Below, in pieces: positions 1 through 9,425 of a stretch of DNA of 64,000 nt (positions within the stretch are counted from its first letter, which is position 1; the number at the start of each line of letters is the position of its first letter). The translations under genes and the position numbers were made by a program. The stretch is from NCBI GenBank assembly GCA_030068145.1, contig JAPJBO010000343.1:62001-126000 (forward strand). The letters are read 5' to 3'. This stretch comes from Diplonema papillatum. Lineage: Eukaryota > Euglenozoa > Diplonemea > Diplonemida > Diplonemidae. The notes beneath the pieces are model-generated. The model was not told the origin of the DNA. It saw only the letters and a program-made list of their open reading frames with translations, and made no database searches.

Positions 1-562
1 ATCGAGATTATTATACAGAAATGCGGGCAAGCACTGGAGTTTCTTCCCTTATGCATGAGTTTGGCCCTCATAACTGTGGGTCATGGGTTCTGCTTGCAGA
101 AAAAGGAGTCATTTCTGCCGGGCGCGATTTCCGGCTCACCGGCACAACCAAGCTCCATCGAAAAATGGTACCAAAAAAGTACGCCACCTCCATACCTAAA
201 AGCGGGGGTCAACACATTATGAAGGTCCAGTTTTCACAATTTTCATAAAATTGGGGGGGGGCGGGTGACTCTATATGCATGCAGCCCCACCATGTAGCGC
301 TGTCGACCTTAGGCAGTGCCTCTTCAATAGCCCTACTGTCGTGGATACGAACCCAAACAGTTTCTGGGGTGCCTTGACCCCGTTCTGCCCCACGTCTGGA
401 CCAGCTTGTCATATTCTGAAAAATGCCTAAATTATCAGGTCATAACTTGCACTCTAATAAATCTACTCAAAAAAAAACCTTATTTTAGGGCGGAAACAAC
501 CCGCACCACGTGAAGCACCGCAAGTGCCGCGAACCCAAGCACCACACTGCGAGAAAATACAT
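1..562. other. Intergenic sequence without a recognised gene
   Basis: Only short open frames with no protein-like features are visible on either strand. The stretch holds short G and A runs (about 250-262 and 470-478). It leads into a copy of dispersed repeat family R1. Confidence 0.5.
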
Positions 563-840
563 ATAAACGCGGACAACAGACCGGTACGGGCTACAAGGCA
601 ACCCCTGCTCAACTTGTAGAACGTGGGGGGCCCAAGACTACACTCCACGAAGGAATGTACTTGGTGTCGGTCACAAACAGTCCCGGACATGGCTAGCCAT
701 AACCCATAACGAAAGCGTGCACTAAAGATACAACCCGTAACCACATAGCCCTTTCTTGCTCTAAGAGAACCCATTCATGAACGGTCACACGGAGACCCTA
801 AAACCCCGGAATTTCACGCGAACTTTAACTCTAATAAAAA
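563..840 (+). repeat. Dispersed repeat family R1, copy 1
   Basis: This roughly 280-bp sequence recurs at 5948-6285 and 8940-9137, with a partial copy at 31010-31110. Shared landmarks in order are GGTACGGGCTACAAGGCAAC, the GAAGGAATGTACTTGGTGTC block, CATAGCCCTTTCTTGCTCTA, and a terminal block GGTCACACGGAGACCCTAAA followed by CGAACTTTAACTCTAA. The terminal block alone recurs at many further sites. No TIRs or coding frame are evident, so it looks like a short non-autonomous (SINE- or MITE-like) repeat. Class is unknown. Confidence 0.75.
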
Positions 841-1067
841 GACGCACACTATTATCCTTTTCTGAAGCGAGACAGAGACCAGGGCCCGTCGCAGCGGAAG
901 CGTACCCACAAGGCTAGCGGACGGCAGCACTGTGCACCCTTCCACTTTCCCCCGAGGTCAGAATAGCCGCAACATTTACCCACAATGTATCGCGTGATGA
1001 CGTCATCTTTTCCCTTTGTTTTTTCCGATTCCTTTGGAATCCGGTGCGCAACACCTTCCTGGTGAGT

Positions 1068-1185
1068 GGTTCGTTACGCGCTTAACATTCCCACGATGAA
1101 TCGACAAAAAACCTCGTGCCCAACACAGCCCTGGTTGGGGTTTCGTTGCACGCGTAGCATTCCGACGATGAATCGACATAATCGA
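1068..1185. repeat. Two direct repeats beside the rRNA fragment
   Basis: About 40 bp beginning near 1070 and near 1141 are similar (shared core ACGATGAATCGACA, spacing about 72 bp). They lie just past the 3' side of the minus-strand rRNA fragment, where a rDNA intergenic spacer would be expected to carry subrepeats. That interpretation is inference. Confidence 0.45.
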
Positions 1186-1277
1186 TGCCCCGAGACGACA
1201 TCAATCGCGCCAACACGAGCTTTTTCCCACGTTCATGCGACATTTGACCCCAATTTACCTGGGTCACGGGAGAGAAG

Positions 1278-1480
1278 GATTTCAGCCACAGTATGTGTAC
1301 TCACGCATTCCTTTAGACTGGGTTCTGGCTTAGAGGCGTTCAGACACAATCCATCCAGGCATCACGGCACTGTCCGGTCGAACAACCAGGGACTGGAAAC
1401 GGGAGTTCCTCTCGTACTACCCCGTATTGCTGTCGGAATGCGCTGGCCCGATGGCTCTCTCTCCATCAGTAGGGTAAAAT

Positions 1481-1518
<38 letters not shown>

Positions 1519-1575
1519 CCTTTAAGTGGGTGGACAATCCAACGCTTAGACCATTCTGTTCGTCAAGGCTAGCCA
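1278..1575 (-). rRNA. Large-subunit (28S-type) rRNA 3' fragment, degenerate
   Basis: Read on the minus strand, the sequence has several universally conserved pieces of the LSU rRNA 3' end in the right order: AAGCGTTGGATTGT and a CCCACTTAAAGGG variant, GTGAGCTGGGTTTAGACCGT, CGTGAGACAGGTTGATTTTA, CCCTACTGATGG, the sarcin-ricin loop AGTACGAGAGGAAC, and GAACGCCTCTAAGCCAGAA. It covers only about 300 nt of the molecule. The sequence between the conserved blocks is diverged, and no other rRNA is nearby. It is most likely a displaced rDNA fragment or rRNA pseudogene, although the end of a rearranged rDNA unit cannot be excluded. Confidence 0.8.
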
Positions 1576-3128
1576 CAATGTACTGTGGCACAAAGTGAGT
1601 ATCCAGTAAACGTTGTGGCTACTCTGACCATATTGTGGGGAGGCTCTGGACAGTACTGCCGAAAGGCCTTGGTACTAAAGAGACCACGTCGGTGGCAACG
1701 ACAAAGCAGCTGCACACTTGCCCTTTTTTCCGTCAAATACATTAGTCCGGTCGGAACGTTGTTGCAGTGGTTTCTCGACGTTCACCCCTTCGCCTTCAAG
1801 CGCGTCTACCGTAGTCGTCGTGGTGCGCTGCATTCGTCCTGTGGCACGAAGCCGCGTAATCGGCCACCTTTCTTGTCTAACAAATGCAATTTGTCAAGAA
1901 CAAAAACAGATCGATGACAGCGTACTATCCTCACTCCCGTTAGATGAACAAAACAGGTTTGAAGGAAGTGTGCACAAACAAAGGAAGCGCCAGATCCGTT
2001 TGCTTTTGAGTATCACGATGCATGACCACAGTACAGTCGCATTTACCACAGCTGCCTTCACCACAGTTGCATGCACCACAGTTGCATTCACGGCAGTGTA
2101 TCACCGGATGAGAGTTCTGCCGGTCTTCCGAGTAAGAGAGGAGACAATAAAACTGGGGCTTGCCGGTGGCGGACAGGTGAATAGGTGGGCGGACAGAACG
2201 GTAGTTGGGACAGGTGGGTGAATGGGCGAGCCGGTGGTGAGCAAGTGTACAGATGCTTAAAACCGAGCTAGGAACGCTTTCAGCGGCGGCTGTGGGCTGT
2301 GCGTAGGAGCGAGCCGCGATGATGACGTTTCGGCTGACAAATATTTCAGTACACGTTCCGATTTGATAGGCATTAACCCCTTCCGGGCGAACTACCACTG
2401 GGTGGAGGTAGTTATTTCAAGAAAGTTCGTGGGTGTCGAGTTTGCGGGTGAGAGGCCGAAGAATGATCGAAAGTGGTCGCGGGAGAGGCCCTGAACTGCT
2501 ACGGCAACCCCCGCCCCTGTCCCTCCCAGGAAGCCATAGCCTGGCCCACCTGACGGTGGAGGCCCACACCCTTGACGGAATGATGTTCGAGGTAGATGTG
2601 GTAAACCCTTTGATTGACAGGCATTCCTACCAACCTTCCCATTTACAGGCATTGAAGTAGACCTCCCCCCTACGTACACAACGAAAGGAGAAGGAACTCT
2701 TCACTAAAAAAAATATAGTAAAAAAAACGGGAGTTCTCCCTACCGCCGGGCTGCGTATCTGCAACAGAAGGTACCGTCGTAGCAGAAAACACTGACCTGC
2801 TCAAAGTGATAAGCAAGTAAAGGAACAACAACCACAACAACCACACCAACACACTTAAGAAGAAGACACACACACGAATACTTTCACTCTAAACAAGCAA
2901 CGTCATAAAAAAGGACACCAAATACACACGCAATTGCGGCCCATCCACCCTATTAGAAAAAAGAATTATTAGAAGAACAACCTGACCACTCAGACACACA
3001 CACACATAGCACAACTCCCGAGGCTTCACAACTGTGTGCGTTCGTTGCCACGGTCTCCCCCCTCGTTTGCCTCCGCTACCGAAAGGGTACCCCAAGAGGC
3101 AGGTTTACTTACATACACACACACGCAC
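1576..3128. other. Intergenic sequence with a small tandem repeat
   Basis: No convincing gene is present. At about 2041-2095 a 13-15 bp motif containing ACCACAGTTGCA is repeated about four times. The part nearest the next gene (2800-3150) is rich in CA and CT dinucleotides and probably includes its promoter and 5' leader, but no TATA box stands out. Confidence 0.5.
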
Positions 3129-3188
3129 TCTCTCTCTCTCTCTCTCACGTACCCACCGCTCACACAAGTTTTTTTTTCTTTGTCCGCC

Positions 3189-3716
3189 ATGACTTTGACG
3201 GGATACGGTGTGAACAGCGTGAGCCCCGCGCCGAAGGTGTGGAATGGGGTGGGGCCGGTCGTGGAGCAGGTGAAGGCGAAGCTCTACGGGAAGCTGAACC
3301 CGAGTGACGAAGTGAGGAGGAATGTCGCTGAGTTGGTTAGCGGCGACGTGTTCCAAGGGAAGGTGGCGATCTCGATTGCGGGATGCACGGGGCGAGAGGC
3401 ATGCCAGGTGATCACGAAGCTGGTTGCCGAAGTCATCGTGTGGGAGACCAAGGCGGCGCGGCAGCACGCCGCGCTGCAGATGATCACAGCCCTCCCTGAG
3501 GCCGCCCCCGAACCCGGAACCACCTGCACGGTCTGCCTCGAGGACTGCCCAGGCCACCCTTGCGCGATCTCCGCCGCCGCCGATGCGCAATGGTCCCGCC
3601 TGCCGTGCGGACACCACACCCACAGCCTCTGCCTGCAGGAGTGGGCCACCCGCAACCCGTCGTGCCCCGTCTGCCGTGCGCCCCTCCAGAGTGGTCCGGC
3701 GTCCGATGACGAATAA
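3189..3716 (+). CDS. RING-H2 zinc-finger protein (probable E3 ubiquitin ligase)
   Basis: This single-exon frame of 175 codons starts at the first in-frame ATG, in the favourable context ccgccATG just after CT- and T-rich leader sequence. The C-terminus has a complete RING-H2 finger: C113-x2-C116, then C140-x-H142-x2-H145-x2-C148 and C159-x2-C162, with the usual Pro after the seventh ligand (CPVC). RING-H2 domains bind two zinc ions and normally recruit ubiquitin-conjugating enzymes, so an E3 ligase role is inferred from the family. Residues 1-110 resemble nothing I recognise. They are soluble, mildly helical, and have no signal peptide or membrane segment. The tail ends in acidic SDDE. GC content and GC3 are high compared with the flanks, which supports real coding. 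The stop codon lies inside an AATAAA motif. A broken tandem copy of the 3' half follows at 3881. Confidence 0.88.
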   Translation: MTLTGYGVNSVSPAPKVWNGVGPVVEQVKAKLYGKLNPSDEVRRNVAELVSGDVFQGKVAISIAGCTGREACQVITKLVAEVIVWETKAARQHAALQMITALPEAAPEPGTTCTVCLEDCPGHPCAISAAADAQWSRLPCGHHTHSLCLQEWATRNPSCPVCRAPLQSGPASDDE

Positions 3717-3717
3717 A
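3712..3717 (+). promoter_or_regulatory. AATAAA polyadenylation-signal motif overlapping the stop codon
   Basis: The last codon and stop (GAA TAA) plus the next base form AATAAA. Another part of the 3' flank holds an A-run at about 3789-3805. Whether this motif is the working polyadenylation signal is not shown by sequence. The same overlap is preserved in the downstream copy at 4102-4107. Confidence 0.4.
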
Positions 3718-3880
3718 CCATCGACATCCCCCTTCAACTCTTCAACGGCTGACACCATCTGCGCAACTTAACCGTGGTTAAGAAGACGAACAAAAAAAAA
3801 AAAAAAACGTAGACACACATATAGCTCAGAGCATCTGCAGAATAACACGAAGAAAGGCTCTGAGCAAAAACCCGTTTTCT

Positions 3881-4246
3881 GAAGCTGAACCCGAGTGACG
3901 AAGCGGGGGAGGAATATCGCCAAGTTGGCAGGCTGCACAGTCTGCCTTGAGGACTGCCGGGGCCGCTCCTGCGCGATCTCCGCCGCCGCCTGCCGTGCGG
4001 ACACCACACCCACAGCCTCTGCCTGCAGGAGTGGGCCACCCGCAACCCGTCGTGCCCCGTCTGCCGCGCGCCCCTCCAGAGCGGTCCGGCGTCCGATGAC
4101 GAATAAACCATCGACATCCCCCTTCAACTCTTCAACGGCTGACACCATCTGCGCAACTTAAGCGCGGTTAAGAAGACGAACAAAAAAAAAAAAAAAAAAA
4201 AAAAAACATAGACACAAATATAGCTCAGAGCATCTACAGAATAACA
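3881..4246 (+). pseudogene. Truncated tandem copy of the RING-H2 gene 3' half
   Basis: Sequence equivalent to about 3290-3853 is repeated directly downstream. It starts at GAAGCTGAACCCGAGTGACG and runs through the stop codon, 3' flank and A-run to a shared end near AATAACACGA. Relative to the intact gene it lacks about 170 bp (parental bases near 3342-3514) and another 19 bp before the Cys-Gly-His core (CCGTGCGG). The 19-bp loss shifts the frame and destroys the second half of the RING finger. The 5' half of the gene and its start codon are missing. The A-run is longer (about 23 versus 16). Because sequence beyond the A-run is shared, this is a genomic tandem duplication and not a retrocopy. 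Confidence 0.85.
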
Positions 4247-4249
4247 CGA

Positions 4250-4689
4250 AAAGTCTCTAAGACGTGCTTACGCACGCAAAAAAAAAGGACCTTTTGTTGG
4301 AAACATTAGAAGAAAAATGAAGTGAACAAACAAGGGGGAGGGCGGCGTATACCTGAGCGCAGTCTAGTCGCTTTTGGCTCTCTGCTCCTACGTAGCGCTA
4401 TTGGTACAAGTGTGAAAATAGACAAGGCGCTGCGAAAAAGGAGAGCCATCTGCCCAGGCGCGTGTCAGTCTTTTTTGCGGATTTGATTGCTTTTATTTAA
4501 ATCGTTTGTTTTTTTCAAAAAAAAACCCTGGTGCCAAAAAAAAAATCCTCAAGTTCATTGAGTTAACCAATGCTCACGACTTGGAAAAAAGGACTGCCCA
4601 GGTGTATACCATACCGGCACGCAGACGCGCGCACACGCAAATAAACAAAGCTCAACGGTCACCCGGCGACTCCAAAAAACACCGGAACT
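4250..4689. other. AT-rich intergenic sequence
   Basis: No gene or recognised repeat is seen. Runs of A and T occur around 4500-4550. Confidence 0.5.
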
Positions 4690-4860
4690 TTAATCGCAAC
4701 AATATTCCAAGATCAAAGGAGGTAAAAATGTGCTGTAGCCCGCACGAAACACAGGTGCATCTGGGTTTAGTGGCGGGCGTAAGCGTTCAACCAAAAAGAC
4801 CCACTTTGTGTAGTTGTCTCCCTCGAAGTATGCAGAAGGCAGCCCCTCGAGTATTTCTTT
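4690..4860 (+). repeat. Dispersed repeat family R3, copy 1
   Basis: R3 has the core GATCAAAGGAGGTAAATGTG, then CACGAAACACAGGTAAATCTG, GGGTTTAGTGGCGGGCGTAA, GCGTTCAACAAAAAAGACCC, and ends near GGCAGTCCCTCGAGTATTT. Other copies lie at 7652-7755 (minus), 13080-13270 (diverged), 21840-21972, 33080-33262, 40095-40292 and 42535-42782. In several copies it is preceded by GCACCTGCTTTGTAGGAAAT. No open frame is conserved between copies. Confidence 0.75.
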
Positions 4861-5277
4861 TGGACTGATCGTTGCCAAAAAAAAAAAAAACTGTCTCGCA
4901 AAAATAGAGAGAGCGGCACCTCTTCCTCGCGTCGTACTTGCCATGCGCCTGAACAGGTGCACGTGACAACCATTCCAGTCACATGACAAGCACATGAGGA
5001 GCCCGCCCTCTGCCTCTATCACGTTTGCCCGCATGCTTTTTTTTCTCCCTGGCACCGAAGTGTACTAGGGGAACATTTCCGGAACAACGGCTGCAATTTG
5101 GTCGAGGTAATACGAGCCCAAAGCAAAGCAAAGTGCTCGTACTGGGCGAGCTCCCTGCCTTCTTCGAAGAAGATTTGATGCCGGTATGACCATTGCATTA
5201 AGGTTTTCCTCCCAGAGGGGTTTGCACCCGCACACGCGAAGAAAACCGGAGTGGTTTTGCCATTGTCATTCTTCTTG

Positions 5278-5592
5278 AAAGTATGCCAATACTGCAGGGA
5301 ATAGTTGACTAGACCTCTTGAGTTTGTGCTAACCACGAATTGGGGAGTCGGGAGAACCTACAAAGCCAAAAGCAGGACCGACCCCCCGTTCGTGAGAAAA
5401 AGCGAAGAATAAAAACACCTTCTTTTTCGTAGTAACAATTAATTGTAAACACGAAAGAGAACGCTGGCAGCGTGTTTGGGAGAAGATTAGCCTACCGATC
5501 GTATTCACTCACTATCACTCACTAACAGGCTAATCCTCCCCCGGCACGTACAAACAAATATCTTTGTCAAGAGCTGCAACTCAACTATTCTT
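5278..5592 (+). repeat. Family R8 element with a nested R7 repeat
   Basis: R8 begins with a conserved ATACTGCAGGGAATAGTTGA and ends with CAAGAGCTGCGACTCAACTATTC, so its ends form imperfect inverted repeats (GAATAGTTGA / TCAACTATTC followed by CTCTTGA-type pairs). Here its interior is interrupted by an R7 copy (about 5421-5560). Other R8 copies are at 11505-11670, 16508-16820, 19658-19890 and 21315-21498. Length without insertions is about 160-180 bp, consistent with a MITE. No clear target duplication was found. Confidence 0.65.
5421..5560 (+). repeat. Dispersed repeat family R7, copy 1
   Basis: R7 starts with TTTTTCGTARTAACAATTAATTG (an AT-palindrome) and runs through CGCTGGCAGCGTGTTTGGGA. 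It contains an internal inverted pair (GATTAGCCT ... AGGCTAATC) and ends GGCACGTACAAACAAA. Copies also occur at 6590-6770 (minus), 59508-59612, and split across 44395-44413 and 46075-46230, where a larger element has inserted. Confidence 0.75.
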
Positions 5593-5947
5593 CCTGCTGA
5601 AACGGCTGATGGCTGATCGTCCGTGATGTTGCCCACCACAGTAACGCGGACTCGTAGCACCGGAAATTGTCCTTTTTTTCAACTCCCCCACCTTGCTGCC
5701 ATTCTGTTGTATTATCGCCTTCACGGGCGGTTAACGAGCGACTGTGCGCTAAAAAAAAAAAAAGAAAACGTGCAAAAGAAAGAAGGGAAAGCGCCTCCGC
5801 TCTAAAAGAAAAAGGGGACCCCCCGCTCCCCTTGCGAAGGATTAGGAGGAAGAAAGAAAACAAGGCAGTGGAAGAATGGCAGCAGGGGACTTTAGAAACC
5901 CAGTGTCCCGGTTTCAGAAACCGGCTTTTTCCGGTTTCGGTTTTTCA
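5593..5947. other. Intergenic sequence without a recognised gene
   Basis: Nothing beyond an A-run near 5750 and short GC-rich patches was found. Confidence 0.4.
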
Positions 5948-6285
5948 TAAAAACGCGGACAACAGACCGGTACGGGCTACAAGGCAACCCCTGCTCAACT
6001 AGTGCTCGCCTGTCTTGATGGCACTTGCACCTTAAAGAACTCAATGCCCACCTTGTAGAACGTGGGGGGCCCAAGACTACACTCCACGAAGGAATGTACT
6101 TGGTGTCGGTCACAAATAGTCCCGGACATGGCTAGCCAAAACAAAATAACCCATACCGAAAGCGTGCACTAAATATACAACCCGTAACCATATAGCCCTT
6201 TCTTGCTCTAAGAGAACCTATTCATGAACGGTCACACGGAGACCCTAAAACCCCGGAATTTCAAGCGAACTTTAACTCTAAAAAT
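5948..6285 (+). repeat. Dispersed repeat family R1, copy 2
   Basis: This copy has the full set of R1 landmarks described for copy 1. About 50 extra bases (near 6001-6050) are inserted before the CTTGTAGAACGTGGGGGGCC block. It ends in the TTTAACTCTAA terminal motif. Confidence 0.75.
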
Positions 6286-6589
6286 AAAAATAATTTATAA
6301 AACTCGATTTCAAGTGGCCCCTGCAGTACTGTACCTGTACTGCAGTCACGTGGCGCGTCACGGTGTGTCACTGCTATTCGAAGCTTGTCACCCACCATCT
6401 CCGTAGTTTGATAGACGTGCACGCCGCCACCGCAAACCTATATCTCACCATCCCCCTCCGTTCCCTTGTTTGCGTGCGCGGGGCGACGGTTCCAGGCACT
6501 CAGACACCCACAGGCCCAAAACCGGGTTTTTGGCTGAAACCGGCTTTTTTGCTTGGTCAGACAAAGTGCTAAAGTCCCCTGATCGCAGG

Positions 6590-6770
6590 AACGAATGTCA
6601 GTCCGAGTTAGTGCCATGTTTTTGTTTGTACGTGCCGGGGGAGGTTTAGCCTGTTAGTGAGTGATAGTGAGTGAATATGATCGGTAGGCTAAACTTCTCC
6701 CAAACACGCTGCCAGCGTTCTCTTTTGTGTTTACAATTAATTGTTATTACGAAAAATCGTCCATTCGGGA
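6590..6770 (-). repeat. Dispersed repeat family R7, minus-strand copy
   Basis: On the minus strand this reads TTTTTCGTAATAACAATTAATTG, then the CGCTGGCAGCGTGTTTGGGA block, and ends GTACAAACAAAAACATGGCA. The uninterrupted TTTTTCG-TAA-TAACAATTAATTG at its head is the same sequence that is split by the 1.66-kb element at 44414-46074, so it acts as a paralogous empty site. Confidence 0.75.
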
Positions 6771-6965
6771 TCGTCGGAAACAAAAAGAATGTCGTAAGGC
6801 ACCAAACTGATCGTCCTTCGGGATCGACGGTAACACAAAAAACTGTACGCCCATTCGGGATCGTCGGAAACACAAAAAAAGAGAACGGATTGGTAGCAGA
6901 ACCAAACGTAGAAAGACACCAGACTGTACATCAACCCCGGTTGATTGTCGGCAACACAAGCCGCC
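6757..6965 (+). repeat. Short direct repeats around TTCGGGATCG
   Basis: The motif ATTCGGGATCGTCGGAAACA (or close variants) occurs near 6762, 6818 and 6854, separated by 35-60 bp. A related TTGATTGTCGGCAACAC occurs near 6940. The same motif appears at 15275-15295 and 32958-32985. Function is unknown. Confidence 0.5.
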
Positions 6966-7262
6966 ACGCTTCCCCGCCCATTCGGTTCGAGTAGTGCTTC
7001 CCACCTGAAGTGGAATCGGACATCTATCTTAGGTAGGTACAGTAGTGGTATGGTCCTTTGACAGAGTGAGCCGGTGCCTCTCATCTCACCTTTAAAACAC
7101 GGCTGAGTCACGCATGCTCTTGACAGACGCTAGCGTCCGACATTTCGCACGCGCGTCGCAGTCGTTGGGTGGTATTGACAAGGGGTTTCATCGGACACTC
7201 GGATGAGCTTGTAGTGGGGCGACCGGATACTCCTCGGAGAGATGGTCCCTGCACTCTAACTC

Positions 7263-7332
<70 letters not shown>

Positions 7333-7651
7333 GGTTCTCGCAGGTAAGTAGGTGCAGGCACGCTTGGAATCGTCGGGCTCCCTTTTCCGTTTCGTCAACC
7401 GTGCGAGAAATGTTTGTTTTTTGTCGAGCGCAAACCTTTTGCAAAGCGGAATATGGGGGGGACCAGGCACAAGCACACACGTGCTGCCACTACACCGCAG
7501 GTACGATACGCAGTCTTTGATACCTTAATGGAACCGTGCGAATTTTCACTCTAAATACTACGGAGTCAGGCCGGCACCTATTGCTCACGAAACGAACCCG
7601 CACGCAGTACAAAACCCCCCGAACGGTGGCAGAAGCGTTGCGAACAAGGAA
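6966..7651. repeat. Repeat family R14 with a long (CT)n tract
   Basis: About 7205-7262 holds TGGGGCGACCGGATACTCCT followed by CGGAGAGATGGTCCCTGCAC and an uninterrupted (CT)n tract at 7264-7331. The same unique-plus-(CT)n arrangement recurs at 18767-18835, so the tract is part of the repeat. A R1b-type block (AAGCACACACGTGCTGCCAC...) follows at about 7470-7560. No gene is seen. Confidence 0.55.
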
Positions 7652-7755
7652 AATGCTCGAGGGACTACCTTGTGCTCATTCCTAAGGAGGCTAGAGGGGG
7701 AGAAAACAATACAACTACAAAAGTGGGTCTTTTTTTGTTGAACGCGTACGCCCCG
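7652..7755 (-). repeat. Dispersed repeat family R3, minus-strand partial copy
   Basis: This contains the CTCGAGGGACTACCTTGTGC end and the GGGTCTTTTTTTGTTGAACG block in reverse orientation to copy 1. The GATCAAAGGAGG half is missing. Confidence 0.6.
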
Positions 7756-7917
7756 GACCCCCGGCCCAGAAAAAGCATCGCCCGGGAGGCGTTGCATCAC
7801 CAGGCAACAGCACTGTTTCAGCACCTGGCACACGGGATAAGATGTGTGGGCACTCCGCCACCCCCCCCCCCCCCCCCAAACCCTCATAAACCTTCACTAA
7901 ATCCGCGGTTAAATAAC

Positions 7918-8275
7918 CTGGCCTTAGTGGTGCAAGCACCACGCGCTCTTCAAAACCAAGAACATTTCTCCCCAAACCTTCATAAATAAACAGATATCCC
8001 CCCCCCCACCCATCCAAAGGACCCACTGATGACCTCTGACTTTGGATTGTTCTGCGTTCAAGAGCGAAACCTGAGACGAAGAACGGTGCACCCAACACCG
8101 CGGAGAAAAAACACAGGAGGGCTAGTCCCTCAAGGTTTCATACCCCACTTTGGGAGCCGTACACTCCCTTTTTTAAGACAACATCTTCCTCGAAGAAGAC
8201 TTGAGGCCAGCATCAACCATGAGAGGCAGTGCTCTGCCTAAACATTAAACTAAGATTCCCCCCCCAAACCCTCAT
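7918..8275 (+). repeat. Dispersed repeat family R5 and a short upstream repeat
   Basis: The block TAGTGGTGCAAGCACCACGC (7926-7990) recurs at 28313-28370. It is followed by R5 proper at about 8028-8275: TTGGATTGTTCTGCGTTCAA, GAGCGAAACCTGAGACGAAG, CTTCCTCGAAGAAGACTTGA, CATGAGAGGCAGTGCTCTGC and AACATTAAACTAAGATTCCC ending in a C-run. A second full copy is at 20733-20985. The terminal GAGGCAGTGTTCTGCCTAAA / ACTAAGATT-C(n) part recurs alone at 15625-15670, 33835-33955, 37260-37335, 38565-38615 and 48370-48450, and as a tandem array at 26185-26440. Confidence 0.65.
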
Positions 8276-8937
8276 AAACAACCAGATATCCCCCCAACTC
8301 CCCCCCTTTGCACTTCTTCAGCTAGGACCTCCCAGACCGAGCCCTTGTACATAGCGGCCTAGATGCCTCAATTACGTTCATCAGTGAGGGGGCACTTTGA
8401 ACAAGCCGCAGAGCGCCCCTTCCACATGTGTGGCAGCAACAGCCAATTTAGTCAGGCGGAGCTGGCTAGTTCCCAGCACTGCGCCCCGTCACAAGCAAAA
8501 GGGTGGTCCCGAAGCACACCACTCGAGGATCTCAGCCGGCAAGGCTGTTTCGCGAGGAAGGTACAGGTGAGTGACGCCGACAGAGTTCCGCTATATATTA
8601 CGGCATTTTTCAGGACCACCACGGCCCAACACAGCAACCATTAAAACAAAAAGAGAGGAGGGAAGAAAAGAGGGAAAATAAAAAAAAAAGGGGGGGGGGA
8701 AAAAAAAAAGCTCCCTCAAAACAGCCACAAGCCGACCGATTGGCAAAAGACTGCCGCCAACTTAAAAAAATAATAATACAGAAAACGTCAAACAATTTCC
8801 GCTGGTAGAGAAAAATCAGCCATAAGGAAGCAACCGCCACCAGGTGGGGAACTGGGCTGACACTCGCTGTCGTTTGGCGATTGGGGGTGGAGGGAAACAC
8901 AGGGTTTATTCTAGGGGGGCTCCAACGGGCCTTTCAA
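8276..8937. other. Intergenic sequence without a recognised gene
   Basis: It contains A- and G-runs (about 8680-8710). Open frames are short and have no recognisable protein features. Confidence 0.4.
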
Positions 8938-9137
8938 GAACAAAAACTACATTCCACGAAGGAATGTACTTGGTGTCGGTCACGAACAGTCCCGGACATG
9001 GCTAGCCATAACCCATAACGAAAGCGTGCACCAAATATACAACCCGTAACCATATGGCCCTTTCTTGCTCTAAGAGAGCCCTCTTTTTATTCATGAACGG
9101 TCACACGGAGACCCTAAACGAACTTTAACTCTAAACG
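8938..9137 (+). repeat. Dispersed repeat family R1, copy 3
   Basis: This is a 5'-truncated R1 copy beginning at the GAAGGAATGTACTTGGTGTC block. It has a slightly shortened terminal block (the ACCCCGGAATTTCAAG piece is missing before CGAACTTTAACTCTAA). Confidence 0.7.
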
Positions 9138-9284
9138 AGAGTCTACTAAGGGAGCCAAGGGGGCCCAAGAATTCCACGACGCATAGAATAAACCCTGAGA
9201 AGGAAGGCAAGAAAAATAAGGGAGGAAAGCTTCCCCGCCGTGAACGACGGGTAACGACACGAAAATGTAGTAGAAGGCAACACC

Positions 9285-9425
9285 GACACGCCCAAGCACA
9301 CGTACTGCCGCTACCGCAGATACGATACGCACACTAGCATACGATGCCTAAAAGGAACCTTTACGACAATGGTCACCCGGAGACCATAAAACCCCCCGGA
9401 TCTCTAAGCGAACTTACACTCTGGT
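9285..9425 (+). repeat. Repeat subfamily R1b
   Basis: A block with CAAGCACACGTACTGCC, CTACCGCAGATACGATACGC and GGAACCTTTACGACAATGGT is followed by the R1 terminal block (GTCACCCGGAGACC ... AAGCGAACTTACACTCT). Related copies are at 7470-7560, 31370-31475, 32815-32947 and, weakly, 43530-43760. It shares only the terminus with R1. Confidence 0.55.

Noticed and set aside
2449-2610. Similarity of DGMMFEVDVV (frame near 2570) to the proteasome alpha signature DGMVFQVDYA
   Set aside because: Matches only about ten residues, with no other alpha-subunit sequence in frame or nearby; probably chance.
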